Source: Silurus meridionalis (taxonomy: Eukaryota > Chordata > Actinopteri > Siluriformes > Siluridae). Taken from it: DNA of 64,000 nt. The translations under genes and the position numbers were made by a program. The notes beneath the pieces were generated by a model. It was not told the origin of the DNA, did no database searches, and saw only the letters and a list, made by a program, of their open reading frames with translations. The DNA lies in assembly GCF_014805685.1 (NCBI RefSeq), contig NC_060885.1, positions 24,150,132 through 24,214,131 of the forward strand, written 5' to 3'. Position 1 is the first letter of the stretch, and the number at the start of each line of letters is the position of its first letter. Positions 20,753-31,667 of this stretch are shown here, piece by piece.

Positions 20753-21519
20753 AACATCGAAACCTTTGTACAATGCAGTTAACATGGTCAGTATCACACA
20801 CGACCTAGAAATAGTGCAGAATCTTGAATACTACATGTTGAAGATTTACAGCTGAAGGTTATATTTTCTTTATTCTGTTTATGGTCCCATATTATTAATT
20901 TGCTCCCAGACAACGTGAACCCCACTGCTTATATGACATTAAAGTCTTTTTTAAATTGTGAATGCCAGATATTACAGCACACACATATACTCATATACAG
21001 CGGTTAAATGAATAACATTGGAAGCAGCAGTGAGCTTCATGGAGAGATGATAATTGGAGTTTTCCTCTTCTCCAAGCATTCTTCTCCTCTCTGTGGTATT
21101 TGGCCTAGGCAGCTGTGGCTCCTGCTGAACATTGGTAAGGCAGGGTGGACCATAAGGGGTTTCTCTCGACATGCAGTTTGATTGCTTTTTTTTTCATAAA
21201 CCATTCTTTCTCTCAGTAGGCTCTGTGATCCTGTGTTACCATTTTGGTTTATTCTTTTGCTTTTGCTTTCTATTTATCTTATAATCTTAGCTTTTGCCCT
21301 GTGTGCTTCTGTGTTTTTTGCTTCACTTTCTTGTCATCTAATTTGAGACACTGAGTTATGGTGTTTTATCTGAGATTTTTGGCAAAAATGTTGCTAAAGG
21401 GAATGCGGTAACTGTCAGTTACCTGCCTCTGATTATATTTGAGCAGTTTTACAGTATTATGTTATTTTTTGTAAATATAACATTGGAAATTGTATATATA
21501 TATATATTTTTTTTATGCA
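20753..21519. other. Gene-free stretch
   Basis: No repeat terminus or coding signal recognised. Confidence 0.4.
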
Positions 21520-21715
21520 AAACATGCACCTGTGCATTAATACAATTAACTAATCATTCAATCATGTGGCGTCAGCAACAATGCAAAAAAAATCCATACA
21601 GATACAGGTCACAAAATAACTGTATCTGCCCATTGTTGTTGAATCCAGGTGGACTGGTGTGAGTATTTCAGAAACGGCTGATCTCCATGAATTTTCACAT
21701 GCAACTGTCACTTCA
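21520..21715 (+). mobile_element. Tc1 transposon remnant (family E)
   Basis: Contains 'atcatgtggcgtcagcaacaatgc' and 'cagatacaggtcac', the leader of a common fish Tc1 family, then after a deletion codons reading 'SISETADLHEFSHATVTS', a helix-turn-helix segment of the transposase. The rest is missing. Confidence 0.6.
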
Positions 21716-22089
21716 TGTTAAAACATTAACTGACGCTCTTGCCATGTATGTGTATGTTTTTATATACTGCACTGCTGCCACATGATCATATTTACATTAC
21801 ATTAACACTTGGATAATACTTTGTTATATTTTGTAATTTCAGATTTATTCAAGGGTTAAAATTAATGAACAATCAAAAACCCAGATGTGTTTCAGCAATT
21901 AATGAGATACAAAAAGAATGGTAAAATAATGCCTATGTGATGTGAGAAATCAGCAGGACTTTCCAGGTCCTGACCCCCAAGAATATTTAAAGTGGCTACA
22001 TTATTTTTATTTTATTTTTATTTTTTTTGCATGTGTTAAATCTAATTGAATCATATCTTTCATAAGAACACACTGAGATTTCAAGATAC

Positions 22090-22416
22090 AATACTTGGAC
22101 TGAAGAATTGGGACACCTGACTTTTCCAGCCACACGTGGTTCCTCTCCAAACTGTTATCACAAAGTTGGAGGAACACAAGCCAGTTCCATGAAGAGATGG
22201 TTTACCTGGGTCAAAGTGGAAGATTGCCTTCTATAGAGCCCTGACCTCAACACCTTTGGGATGAATGTGAACACTGACGGCACCCCAGGCCTTCTCACCT
22301 CACCTAAATTAGTACCTGACTACTAACACCCTTGTAGCTGAATGAGCACAAATCTCCACAAACAAACTCCAAAATCTAATGGAGCATCTTTCTTTTTTTT
22401 TTGTCCATACAGAGTA
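22090..22416 (+). mobile_element. Tc1 family A remnant, copy 3
   Basis: 'ttgggacacctgacttttccagcc', 'ccaaactgttatcacaaagttgg', 'gccctgacctcaacacctttggg', 'gcaccccaggccttctcacct', 'ccaaaatctaatggagcat', and a right end 'tttgtccatacagagta'. A middle deletion has removed about 150 bp relative to longer copies. Confidence 0.75.
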
Positions 22417-22439
22417 CTTAAAAAAATGTGTCAATATTA

Positions 22440-22445
<6 letters not shown>

Positions 22446-22504
<59 letters not shown>
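22446..22504. repeat. (AT)n microsatellite
   Basis: AT dinucleotide run just right of Tc1 family A copy 3. Confidence 0.95.
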
Positions 22505-22509
<5 letters not shown>

Positions 22510-23289
22510 ATATTATTTTGATATTTTAGCATGTGCCAAGAAAACTAAAACCAAGTAAAAGGCTGTTCTTTTTCCCTATTTTAATTTCGAAAAGTTAAAC
22601 AAATTAACCCATTGTACAAAATCCATTTTAAGGCTCTATAATGGCTCAATGTAAAAAATGGTCAAATTGCCAAATTGTCAGAGAAGATTATATCTCAATT
22701 TCTGTTTTGCTATTCTTTGCATCATCACTGTTAACATTATACATTGTAGCATTTGTGTGTAAGAAAAGTTGCAGAAAATCTGAGACAACAGAAGTCAAAA
22801 ACCATTGAACAACCTGACCCAGACGACTGAGTACAGTTTAAACTAAACACTCAGCAAGTCCAGTTGAGACCACTTCAAATAGTTGACCATCTGACTAAAC
22901 AAAATCCATAAACCAGCATTACAAATTACTGTCGGCCATAGACTCTGTACAGGTTAAATCATATCTGTTTTGTTTTTTAATTTAATCATGTGTCTATGTT
23001 TAACCACCCTATTTGCATTGGATTTAAGTGACCTGCCAGCACACAGGAGCTTTTCCTGAACCATGCTATATGGAAAGAAAGATGGCAGTGACATCTGCAA
23101 CGGCTCGCCCTTTCCAGAAACACCTTAAACCAGTTAATATGCTGATGAGAAGTATTGAATATGAAAGTTGGATTGGAAAAAAGTGTAATGCCAAGACTAA
23201 CTCTAACATTATTTTTATAATTTTCTTTTACAATTTTATATTTATATATTAACCTGTAGTTATTTAGTGGAAATAAAATGAGGTAAAAC
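22505..23289. other. Gene-free stretch
   Basis: A segment near 23030-23160 has a moderately open frame (HTGAFPEPCYMERKM) but no splice sites or family match I can name. Treated as non-coding. Confidence 0.4.
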
Positions 23290-23690
23290 CAAAGATTCTT
23301 TTTTGGTTCTTTCTCCAGGAAGATGCAGCTCTGCCTCTGCCATGTTAATCTATATTCTATGTGACTCTCAGGACACGCCTCGGTCTCTGTAGTGTTGTGA
23401 TACGTCGTTTTCATGTAGCAGCAGCGGTGCTGAGAGAACACGTTTGAGAAACAGTTTAGCGAGGAGAAATCAATCTACATATCAAATATTGGTCACAAGT
23501 TATCGGGCCTTTTCTACATAATATAAAAAGTATTGCGCATCTACTAATAATTATATATATATAATTTTACTGATGCAAATATGTAAAAAAAATAATCTTT
23601 TCATTTCTTTTGCATTCGATGCGCCACATAGTTTACTTTAATGCCGATGCCACGATGCGAGTCAGTGAATCTTACCATCCCTACTGTAAA
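23290..23690 (+). repeat. Interspersed repeat R, copy 2
   Basis: Shares 'ctccaggaagatgcagctctgcctctgccatgttaatctat', 'gactctcaggacacg' and 'gcagcggtgctgagagaaca' with copies at 9285 and 61383. It continues to 'gccgatgccacgatgcgag' and 'cttaccatccctact', probably the element's terminus. Confidence 0.65.
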
Positions 23691-24046
23691 TAAATTACAG
23701 TATAAGGTTTGGTGTCTTTTTACAACCCAAAGTATACCCACAGCATTTGGTCAGATTATGAAGATTAATTTCATATAAACATCTAATAGTAGATGTTGAA
23801 TAAACATTTACAGAATTCCTGCATACTGAATAATAAAAATACAAAACTCTTATAAAACAGACATAAGAGAAAGTCTGGAAGGATTCATACACACCACGTC
23901 ATACTCTCATTCACTGCAATTTCAAGTCATCAGTCCACCTAATTAATTATGTCATTTAACTTTACTAGCTTTACTAGTAGCTTTACTAATAGCTTTGCTC
24001 TGGTTAGGGTTGTTGTGGAGCTGAAACACTGGATTCAACACACACA

Positions 24047-24050
<4 letters not shown>

Positions 24051-24118
<68 letters not shown>
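24051..24118. repeat. (AT)n microsatellite
   Basis: AT run immediately before the RTE-like LINE. Confidence 0.95.
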
Positions 24119-24120
<2 letters not shown>

Positions 24121-24121
<1 letters not shown>

Positions 24122-26150
24122 GGGAAGATTGTGGTTGGTTTTGCTAAAATGATAGAAATGGCAGTGGTAAACACTTATTTTAAGAAGAAGGAGGATCATA
24201 GGGTGATATATAGGAGTGGAGGAAGGTGCACACAGGTGGACTATGTTCTATGTAGGAGATCCAAACTTAAGGAGATTGGAGATGTTGGCAGGGGACCGTG
24301 TAGCTAGACAGCATCAGATGGTGGTCAGTAGGATGGTTTTGGAGGTGAAGAAGAAGAGGAGGAGAGTGAGGACTGAAAGAAGAATAAGATGGTGGATGCT
24401 TAAGGAGGAAGACTGTAGGATGAGATTCAGGGAAGAGGTCAGACAGGGACTCAGTGGTGGTGAAGAGGTGCTGGATGATTGGGCAAATACTGCAGAAGTG
24501 AAAAGGGAGACACCTAAAAGGTACTTGGTGTGACATCTGGAAATAGAAAGGAAGACAAAGAGACGTGGTGGTGGAATGAGGAATTGGAGGAGAGCATAAG
24601 GAGAAAGAGGTTGGCAAAACAGAATTGGGATCGACGGAGTGATGAGAAAAGTAGGCAGGAGTACAAGGAGATAAGGAGATGCGGCAGCAGGTAAAGAGTG
24701 ATGTGGTGAAAGCCAAGGAAAAGGCATATGAGGAGCTGTATGAGAGGTTGGACACTAAGGAAGGAGAAAAGGATTTATACCGATTGGCCAGGCAGAGGGA
24801 CCGAGCTGGGAAGGATGTGCTGCAAGTTAGAGCAATAAAGGATGGAAATAGAAATGTGTTAAATAGTGAGGAGAGCGATTGAGAGGATGAAGAGTGGAAA
24901 GTCGGTTGGACCAGATGACATACCGAGTAAAGGGTAATTAAAGAGAATAAAGAGTAGTGGAAGCCAGGCTAAGAGAAAAGGACCATCTGTGAGCAACAGT
25001 ATGGTTTTATGCTGAGAAAGAGCACCACAGACGCATTATTTGCTTTGAGAATGTTGATGGAGAAGTATAGAAAAGGACAGAAGGAGTTGCATTGTGTGTT
25101 TGTGGGTTTAGAGAAATTGTACTACAGCATGCCGAGAGAGGAGATGTGGTATTGTGTGAGGAAGTCAGGTGTGTCAGAGAAGTATGTGAGGGTGTTGCAG
25201 GACATGTATGAGGACAGTGTGACAGCAGTAAAGTGTGCAGTAGGAATGACAGACTGGTTCAAGGTGGAGGTTGGACTGCAGCAAGGATCGGCTCTGAGCC
25301 CTTTCCTATTTGCAGAGGTGATAGACTGGCTGACAGACAAGGTCAGACAGGAGTCTCCATGGATTATAATGTTTGCGGATAACATTGTGGTTTGTGGTGA
25401 GAGTAGGGAGCAGGTTGAAAAGAGCCTGGAGAGGTGGAGGTACATGCTGAAGAGAAGAGGAATAAAAGTCAGTAGGAGTAAGACAGAGTACATGTGTGTG
25501 AATGAGAGGGAGGGCAGTGGAGTGGCGCGGTTGCAGGGAGAAGAGGTGGAGAAGGTGGAGGAGTTCAGGTACCTGGGATCAACAGTGCAAAGTAACGAGC
25601 AGTGTGTAAGAGAAGTGAAGAAAAGTGTGCAGACAGGGTGGAGTGGGTGGAGAATAGTGATAGGAGTTATTTGTGATAGAAGAGTATCTGTAAGAGTGAA
25701 AGGGAAAGTTTATAGGACTGTGGTGGGACCTGAGATGTTGTATGGTTTAGAGACAGTGGCATTGAGTAAAAGACAGGAGGTGGAGCTGGAGGTAGCAAAG
25801 CTGAAGATGTTGAGATTTTCGTTGGAAGTAAAGAGGATGGACAGGATTAGAAATGAGTTTATTAGAGGGACAGCGCATGTAGGACGTTTTGGAGACAAGG
25901 TGAGGGAGGCGAGATTGAGATGGTTTGGACATGTGCAGAAGAGGGACATAGGGTATATTGGTTAGAGAATGCTGAGGATGGAGCCACCAGGATGAAGGAA
26001 AAGAGGAAGACCTTCAAGGAGGAGGTTTATGGATGTGGTGAGGGAAGACATGCAAATAGTTGGTGTGAAAGAGGCAGAACAGGGGGTATGGAGACGAATG
26101 ATCCGCTGTGGCGACCCCTGATGGGAGCAGCCGAAAGAAGAAGAAGAAGT
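24121..26150 (+). mobile_element. RTE-like LINE retrotransposon, 5'-truncated and dead
   Basis: The + strand shows, in order: the end of an apurinic-endonuclease domain (VVNTYFKKKEDHR, GGRCTQVDYV near 24160-24250); a basic linker (24300-24880) with several frame changes; a reverse-transcriptase core (25009-25965); and the C-terminal 'MIRCGDP' region ending in 'gcagccgaaagaagaagaagaagtt'. The 5' part is missing, as usual for LINEs. A second, shorter copy of the 3' end lies at 41801-42163. The RTE clade is my best guess from the layout. Confidence 0.8.
25009..25965 (+). pseudogene. LINE reverse transcriptase, catalytic residues lost
   Basis: 318 codons without a stop, covering fingers, palm and thumb: KSTTDALFALRMLMEKYRKG, then the region of RT motif A reading 'CVFVGLEKLYYSMPREE', where functional relatives have FVDLEKAYD, so the first catalytic Asp is Gly. 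Next comes GLQQGSALSPFLFA (motif B, intact), then 'IIMFADNIVV', where the FADD box has become FADN. 'LGSTVQSN' and 'RWFGHVQKR' follow. The frame is long only by chance of decay order: with two of the three metal-binding aspartates changed it cannot polymerise. In a functional element it would copy the LINE RNA at a nicked target. Confidence 0.85.
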
Positions 26151-26155
26151 TACAG

Positions 26156-26183
<28 letters not shown>
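26156..26183. repeat. (AT)n microsatellite
   Basis: Short AT run between the LINE tail and a Tc1 family B terminus. Confidence 0.9.
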
Positions 26184-26186
<3 letters not shown>

Positions 26187-26307
26187 TACAGACCAAAAGT
26201 TTGGACACACCTTCTCATTCAAAGAGTTTTCTTTATTTTCATGACTATGAAAATTGTAGAGTCACACTGAAGGCATCAAAACTATGAATTAAAACATGTG
26301 GAATTAT
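26184..26307 (+). mobile_element. Tc1 family B left arm, solo
   Basis: CAGTACAGACCAAAAGTTTG and about 100 bp of the inner arm, as in the copies at 3631 and 7654. It then stops abruptly and is joined to sequence of Tc1 family A. No transposase and no right arm. Confidence 0.85.
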
Positions 26308-26410
26308 GTCATGCTGGAACAGTTTTGGGTCTAATAGTTCAGGTAAATGGAATATGTAATGTTACTGCATCCTATCCAATTGCGTGGTAACAGTTTAACC
26401 CCCATATGGA
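26308..26410 (-). mobile_element. Tc1 family A remnant, copy 4 (chimeric junction)
   Basis: 'catgctggaacagttttgggtct', 'ttactgcatcc' and 'ggtaacagttt' match the minus-strand order seen in the 37.6 kb copy ('ttggaacaggtcatgtttgggtct' ... 'gaggtaacagtttgg'). It is joined directly to a family B arm. Confidence 0.65.
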
Positions 26411-26819
26411 TGGAAAACATATTTTAAACTTCTTTTTTCCAAATATCTTTGATTGAAGAATTTGTAATGTCCTTAGTGCTGACCTTATGATTATTACACT
26501 TGGGTTTTAAGTTTCTTGCTAAACATGTTGGGATTATTGTCTGTAGTATTCACACCCATGTTACAGATATGTAAGTGGAAATTAAAAGGGTGTAGTAATA
26601 ACAAAACTGTGAATCTGGCTCTATAAATAAGGCAATCTTTCTCTTCTGTTCACATGGTGACCCGCTCCATAAGTACAGCCATAATTGCTGGAAAAAGACC
26701 AAGAATTACAAGAAGGGCCCAAATGTTTGGATATGAATGATCTTTCATATAGACATATGTATGACATATTTGGCTTTGTATTTATGTTTTTGTTACTGGA
26801 GTTTTTAACTAATGAATTA
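26411..26819. other. Gene-free stretch
   Basis: AT-rich, no feature recognised. Confidence 0.4.
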
Positions 26820-27000
26820 TGAGCGGTATTACCATCCACAGCTGAGGTGCAACAGCCTTCTGGATATGGATGATATGAGGATAGACGTGAAATGAGGACT
26901 GAGAGGGGTGAGTGTGATGATGGGGGCTGTTTCCGACAGGCCCATCCTCTTTAATTCATCATCATTTGGCATTTTAATGGCCCGACGCGGCTGGCAGTAC
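26820..27000. other. Complex, non-repetitive block upstream of the exon
   Basis: Contains 'gctgtttccgacaggcccatcctctttaattcatcatcatttggcattttaatggcccgacgcgg', balanced in composition and unlike the neighbouring decay. It could be conserved intronic sequence belonging to the exon at 27167; no alignment was possible. Confidence 0.3.
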
Positions 27001-27010
27001 TGAGGAACTG

Positions 27011-27012
<2 letters not shown>

Positions 27013-27051
<39 letters not shown>

Positions 27052-27053
27052 TA

Positions 27054-27098
<45 letters not shown>
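27013..27098. repeat. (GT)n-(CT)n microsatellite in the polypyrimidine region
   Basis: GT tract to about 27048, then CT tract to about 27096. Length changes here could affect splicing of the exon that begins 70 bp downstream, because the CT tract extends its pyrimidine-rich region. Confidence 0.95.
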
Positions 27099-27099
<1 letters not shown>

Positions 27100-27166
27100 C
27101 ATCTTTCTCTCCATTTCACTTGTCCGCCTACAACTGTTGTCGCAGTGTCGCTCTCTCCCACTGCAG

Positions 27167-27288
27167 ATGCCACGCTGGCGCGCTTCCTGCTGGCACGGAA
27201 AGGCCAGATTGGTACCGGGATCAGCTCCAAGATGTCCAAGATCCGCTTCAGATTCAGGAAAGTCAAGCAGGACAGACATGAGCTGTGA
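27167..27288 (+). CDS. Probable terminal coding exon of an unidentified host gene
   Basis: A pyrimidine-rich tract and 'ctctctcccactgcag' form a strong splice acceptor ending at 27166. The exon then opens in phase 1 (two bases completing a codon) and gives 40 codons ending with TGA at 27286-27288: ATLARFLLARKGQIGTGISS, then a strongly basic tail KMSKIRFRFRKVK ending QDRHEL. Codon third positions are C/G-rich and there is no stop, unlike the flanking DNA. This looks like the C-terminal exon of a real protein with a basic, possibly membrane- or nucleic-acid-binding tail. I do not recognise the family. The last four residues, RHEL, vaguely recall an ER-retrieval signal, but this is not strong. 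No partner exon was found within the window, so introns must be long or the exons lie before position 1. Confidence 0.55.
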
Positions 27289-27364
27289 CAGATTTACTGT
27301 GCATATTGCAGAACTGAAATGCACTTTGTTTTTGTTACAAGTCTGTAGGCAAATAATTTGTATT

Positions 27365-27366
27365 GT

Positions 27367-27421
<55 letters not shown>

Positions 27422-27423
27422 AG

Positions 27424-27506
<83 letters not shown>
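27365..27506. repeat. (GT)n-(GA)n microsatellite
   Basis: GT tract (27365-27419) followed by a GA tract of about 40 units (27429-27506), in the presumed 3' untranslated or downstream region of the exon ending at 27288. Confidence 0.95.
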
Positions 27507-27507
<1 letters not shown>

Positions 27508-28219
27508 ATGTTAGGCTAGGTTTTGCAGTGTGGGTCTAGGATGTTACCCAATTTAGGCAGTGTACTATTACTGCACACTAGGGCTGCAACCCAATGTCAC
27601 GATCTGTACAGGTGTGGGGGATTGGCCTGAGACAGAAGTGCTGTTGTATTTTGTTAGTTTGCTTTTTAAGCCCAGAGAATGAATCCCAGTAGAAGAAATG
27701 GTAGCACCTAAAGTCTTTATCACACTAATTCATAATTGGCCTCAAATAATAAGATGCATGTGACAGTTTTTGTAACATAAACCTAAAACTTTTAAATTGA
27801 GGTGGTGCAGAGAAAAGAAGAAATTTTGAAACTTGGAGGTGGTGACTCTGGGACGTCATCGATTGTTTTGGAACTAGTGCGAGCTCATTTAGAACCCCTT
27901 GCCATTAGTATAATGGAGCAGTGAAGTGGTGCAATAGAAGCCTTTGCTGTAAAAACCTTTTATAAAAATAGTGATAGTGTGAGGAAGGGAATTTCGACAT
28001 CATGCGATTACAACATTGGTGCGTCATTTCAAATAAACGGCTTAACACGTCGACGATGAAGCGTGCTGTGGAACCCTGCTCCCCTGACTAAGCAGCTGCT
28101 ATGTAGATGCTGTCTCACGTCAACATGGTCTTTTCTGCATGAAATAAAAACTCGCATGGCTTTTTATTTGCTTCCCACTACATGCCTCTAGTATCAATTT
28201 TCCCTACATACTCCTTTTT
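27507..28219. other. Gene-free stretch; a hAT-like end at 27582
   Basis: 'cactagggctgcaacccaatg' resembles the 'ctagggctgcaac' terminus of fish hAT elements, but no matching inverted end was found. The remainder is unremarkable. Confidence 0.35.
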
Positions 28220-28520
28220 AATCTGCTAATGCAAGGCGTGTCTGATTTGCATTGGAAGATATATATTTCTCCACTTTAGAGAAACAACCGTCACTAGCAG
28301 GGAATCTCAGGTCTGAGTTCCATTACCCGGCTCTGGCACCTCTGCTCTTCAACTTCATCAATCGTGATTCCCTGGGTGCCTTGCAGCTTCACTGCCAAAC
28401 AGACCCCAGGCCTTTAAAAAGAGATGTGTGTGGGGGGTGGTCGGGGGAGATTATTAAATTATCTCCAGCTACACAAAATGAAATATGACAGGCTCCCAGT
28501 GAGCATACCTTAGGCTCATG
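28220..28520. promoter_or_regulatory. Candidate conserved non-coding block
   Basis: Balanced, complex sequence with an octamer-like 'gatttgcat', 'ttaaattatctccagct' and 'aaatgaaatatgacaggc', lying 1 kb past the candidate terminal exon. Conservation cannot be tested here; the suggestion rests on composition alone. Confidence 0.25.
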
Positions 28521-28870
28521 TCAATGTCAATGAAAGGATACCAGGCTATTAAAAGCTTTGGTCCTGAGTTTAGTTAACCTCTTTCCTTGCAGTATGTGAA
28601 ACATAGGGGATTAAACTGTCCACTACTAATGGGATGTGATCACAGGAAAAATGTTGGAACAACTTTGGAGAAATGTTATCTGCCTCAGACAGGAGATGGT
28701 AGAACTGTTGTCATTTACAAGTGATTAGTCTGGTGCATAATGGCTTGGTCAATTCTCTGCCACATATCGATGCTTGGTTGATACTCTGTAGGGATGAAGG
28801 TTACCATGAGGACAGAAAGATTGTATAGAGAAGCCTTTGAGACACACATAACGCTTTATAGTTTTTTTTT

Positions 28871-29090
28871 CAGTGGTTAGGGCTCTGGGTTGCTAATTAG
28901 AAGGTCAGAAGCCCCAGTATCGACAATATGGGACTCTTGGGCACTTCAGCAAGGCCCTCAGTCCTTTGTCCTTCAGGGATGCTGAATCATGGCTGAACCC
29001 AGCTTTGTCAAAAAATAGTTGGGATATGCAAAGAAAAGAATTTCACTGTGCTGTCATGTATTTGTGCCAAATAAAGGCTCTTCTTCTCCT
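28871..29090 (+). mobile_element. tRNA-derived SINE
   Basis: The head 'cagtggttagggctctgggttgctaattagaaggtcagaag' retains degenerate box A (GTGGTTAGGGCTCTGG) and box B (GGTCAGAAGCCCC) promoter motifs. The body has 'gggcacttcagcaaggccctcagtcc' and 'catggctgaacccagc', and the tail 'aagaaaagaatttcactgtgctgtcatgta...aataaaggc(ttctt)'. This is a common SINE type in catfish and relatives, recognised from memory. Its tail contains the left boundary (29050) of the 2.6-kb duplicated segment. Confidence 0.8.
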
Positions 29091-31667
29091 CAAATGGTGG
29101 CAAATAATGTCAGTTGTTCTGTGCAGCAAACAATAACAAACACATCTAATGTGTGCTGTGAACAATGGTGAACTAATTTTGGGGATTTCTTTTTGGTTAC
29201 TTTCTGTCTTATCACAAACACTAAGTATCACTATGTGTCTAATTCAAATTGTGTAACATTTGAACAATGTGCATTTTTTTTTATTTGTTGAGGCTTTGTA
29301 TTCTCGTCTCTTCACCTCTTTAATCTTGTCCCGTTTCCATGGTAGTAGGAAACAAGAAAGGGTATAATTTGAACCCAGACTGAGTGTTCACTAATGGAGC
29401 GCTGTGATGTAAATGCCACCAGAATTAAAGATTCTATTAGATCTCATATCTCGGTTCTGTGTTCATTTTGTGTCTTGTTAATGAATTAAAGATTTTGAAG
29501 GTTAGCTCAAATCCTAGTCTAATTGCATCTTTCTGAAGTCATGTTGTGATGATTAAAGCAGATATAAATTGGATATATACAGTATGTATCAAATACAAAT
29601 GAAGGTTTAGAACCAAGTTATTAGAATGCAAAAGGAAATTTGTGTCTTATTTATATCCAGTCATAAAAAAGCAAGCCCAAGCTAGAGCTTCAATTTTCTT
29701 CATTTTTCTGCAGCAGCTGCACTCGCATTTGCATCTGTCATATCGGGCCAACTGTAATCAAGTTCCGATTCAGAAATCATTTAACCAAGCACTCATGTCA
29801 ACTTCCATCCATGTGCCTGGATTATTTCAAGTCAGTCTCTGTACACTCTCTTGATACCACAAGAAGTGCATTATAACTGGTCTGCCCATGGACACAGAAA
29901 TGTAAAAGAAGATAAGCTTTCTGAATTTTGTTGAGCTGGTGTGTACCTGAATATTGGAATTTTTTTAACTTCATCCTCAGAGTTCAGGAGACTTTCCGCC
30001 TTCGCACACTTTTTTATGATATTTTATTCTATAAATGATCATAGCTCTTGTAACACAGCACCTAATCCACTTTCTGTCTGTGAAATCAATATGGGTCTTC
30101 TGATGTTTTAATTTATCAACACGAAAACAAGTTGTGTACTCTGGTCAAAGGCCAGGCAACAGCACGATAGGAAAAATCGTCAATAATCATACAGTTGAAT
30201 GTCAGCTTTAAAAAGGGAATAATAAAAAGGAATAGAAAAAAACACCTCGTTTCCGCAAGAGACAGGATTCTCGTGGTGCATTGTTCTGGTGAAATGCCAA
30301 GTGTTAATAGCCAGTTGGTATGTTGTTAACAACAGAAAGTGAAACGTTGCACTGTTTGTTTTGCAGTGGTCGGAGACCCTGGCTGGTGACAATTCTGCCT
30401 TGTGGTTAATGTGGAAGCCTTTTTTAATTAAATTTCTCATATCTATTTATTTAAAATTAACTACAGTAATTATGGTGTTCAGAAGACAATGAATTTCTTC
30501 AGTGAATCATAAAATCACAGTTTTTTGTTTTTTTTACTGCAGTGCATGTAATTCTAATTATTGGTGGTAGACTTACCCGACTTACTCCACCTGGTAATAC
30601 CACCACTATCATGTCGCAATTATAGAAACCAGTACAATACAAACATGCAATATAACAACACATGGCATTACAGAGAGAGAGGAATTTCGCACATGGATGA
30701 AAATTATCCATATGGGTGAATAGCATTTTACTAAAGCAAGAAATCCAGTTAAGACTCCAATCCTCTACACTACAACCGCAACTGTGCCACCTAAAACATC
30801 TGGAGCAGTTCAGAATCAATATTTGTCTAATAACATGACAAAAACATTAAATGTAAATGAAATACAACCTACTCCCCAGAGAGATGCAGACTCAGAATTT
30901 GCACCGCTCCTCAGAAGCTGTAATTCAGTGTTACCGCTCGTATTTACTGGTCTGGAAGTGGCGAACAAACCCTCTCCCGGGCTGAGACAAGCTAGCTAGC
31001 TTTGAGGTTGGCCGACCTCCTCACCATGGCTAGAATTTCTGGAAAATGTATTTTTAAGTATGTACGACCAAATTAATTTCTCATCCTCCATATGCATAAA
31101 AAGTTTTACTCAGATGTACTGATGTGTGCTGACCCACAGACGTGTTTTGCCAGTCAAATTTGTTTGTAACATTTTCCCTATGACCAACCAATCAGAGGAG
31201 GGAAAAATGCTGACGCTATTCTGGGCCAGCAAGCTGGTGCTGTGAGGCGAATATGAAATCTGATTGGTTAAAGAAACAGAGCTATTTCTTGAGGAGAATA
31301 TGTAAAAAAGGCCAGCATTACAGGCTTTGCAGGCCCTGGGCAAATTAGATTGACATGGCAGCACATAGAGGCTGAAATCTGATTGGACAAAAAAATCTAA
31401 ACTCCACATACACGTACTGGAAGCAGTGCAGCCAAGAGAAACGCTACAAAATGAAAAGAATAAACTGTTGGGAATAAATTAATACAAATCCATGCAACAA
31501 CTATTAGAATTTAGGTTGTAAATGTAGGTCAGTGCTTCTGTTTAGGCCAGCAGAGAAGGCTTTGCTGGCCCTGACCGCCCACCACCTGCGTACAAACAAT
31601 ATAAAGTAATCTTTACTGATCACGAATGTCTGACAATGTGTGTCAAATTATTTAAAATTTAAAAAAT
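29050..31667. repeat. Direct duplication, copy 1 (2.6 kb)
   Basis: From 'gctgtcatgtatttgtgcc' to 'ttaaaaaat', this segment is repeated at 34977-37583 with about 99% identity. Differences seen include one 18-bp insertion here (agcacgataggaaaaatc, near 30158-30178), a handful of substitutions and several single-base homopolymer length changes. It encodes nothing recognisable. Inside are complex blocks (29310-29560, 30230-30430) that could be regulatory and short repeated words around 31150-31400 (tctgattggttaaag, tctgattggac). Confidence 0.95.

Noticed and set aside
24267..24755. 162-codon minus-strand frame
   Set aside because: It is the antisense shadow of the LINE linker region, open because of the LINE's GA-rich coding strand.
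28252..28488. 78-codon + frame in a complex block
   Set aside because: It starts in AT-rich leader and ends at an ordinary stop without splice signals; the block looks non-coding.
28871..28935. Possible tRNA gene
   Set aside because: Only degenerate A and B boxes within a SINE with a SINE body and tail; no cloverleaf.
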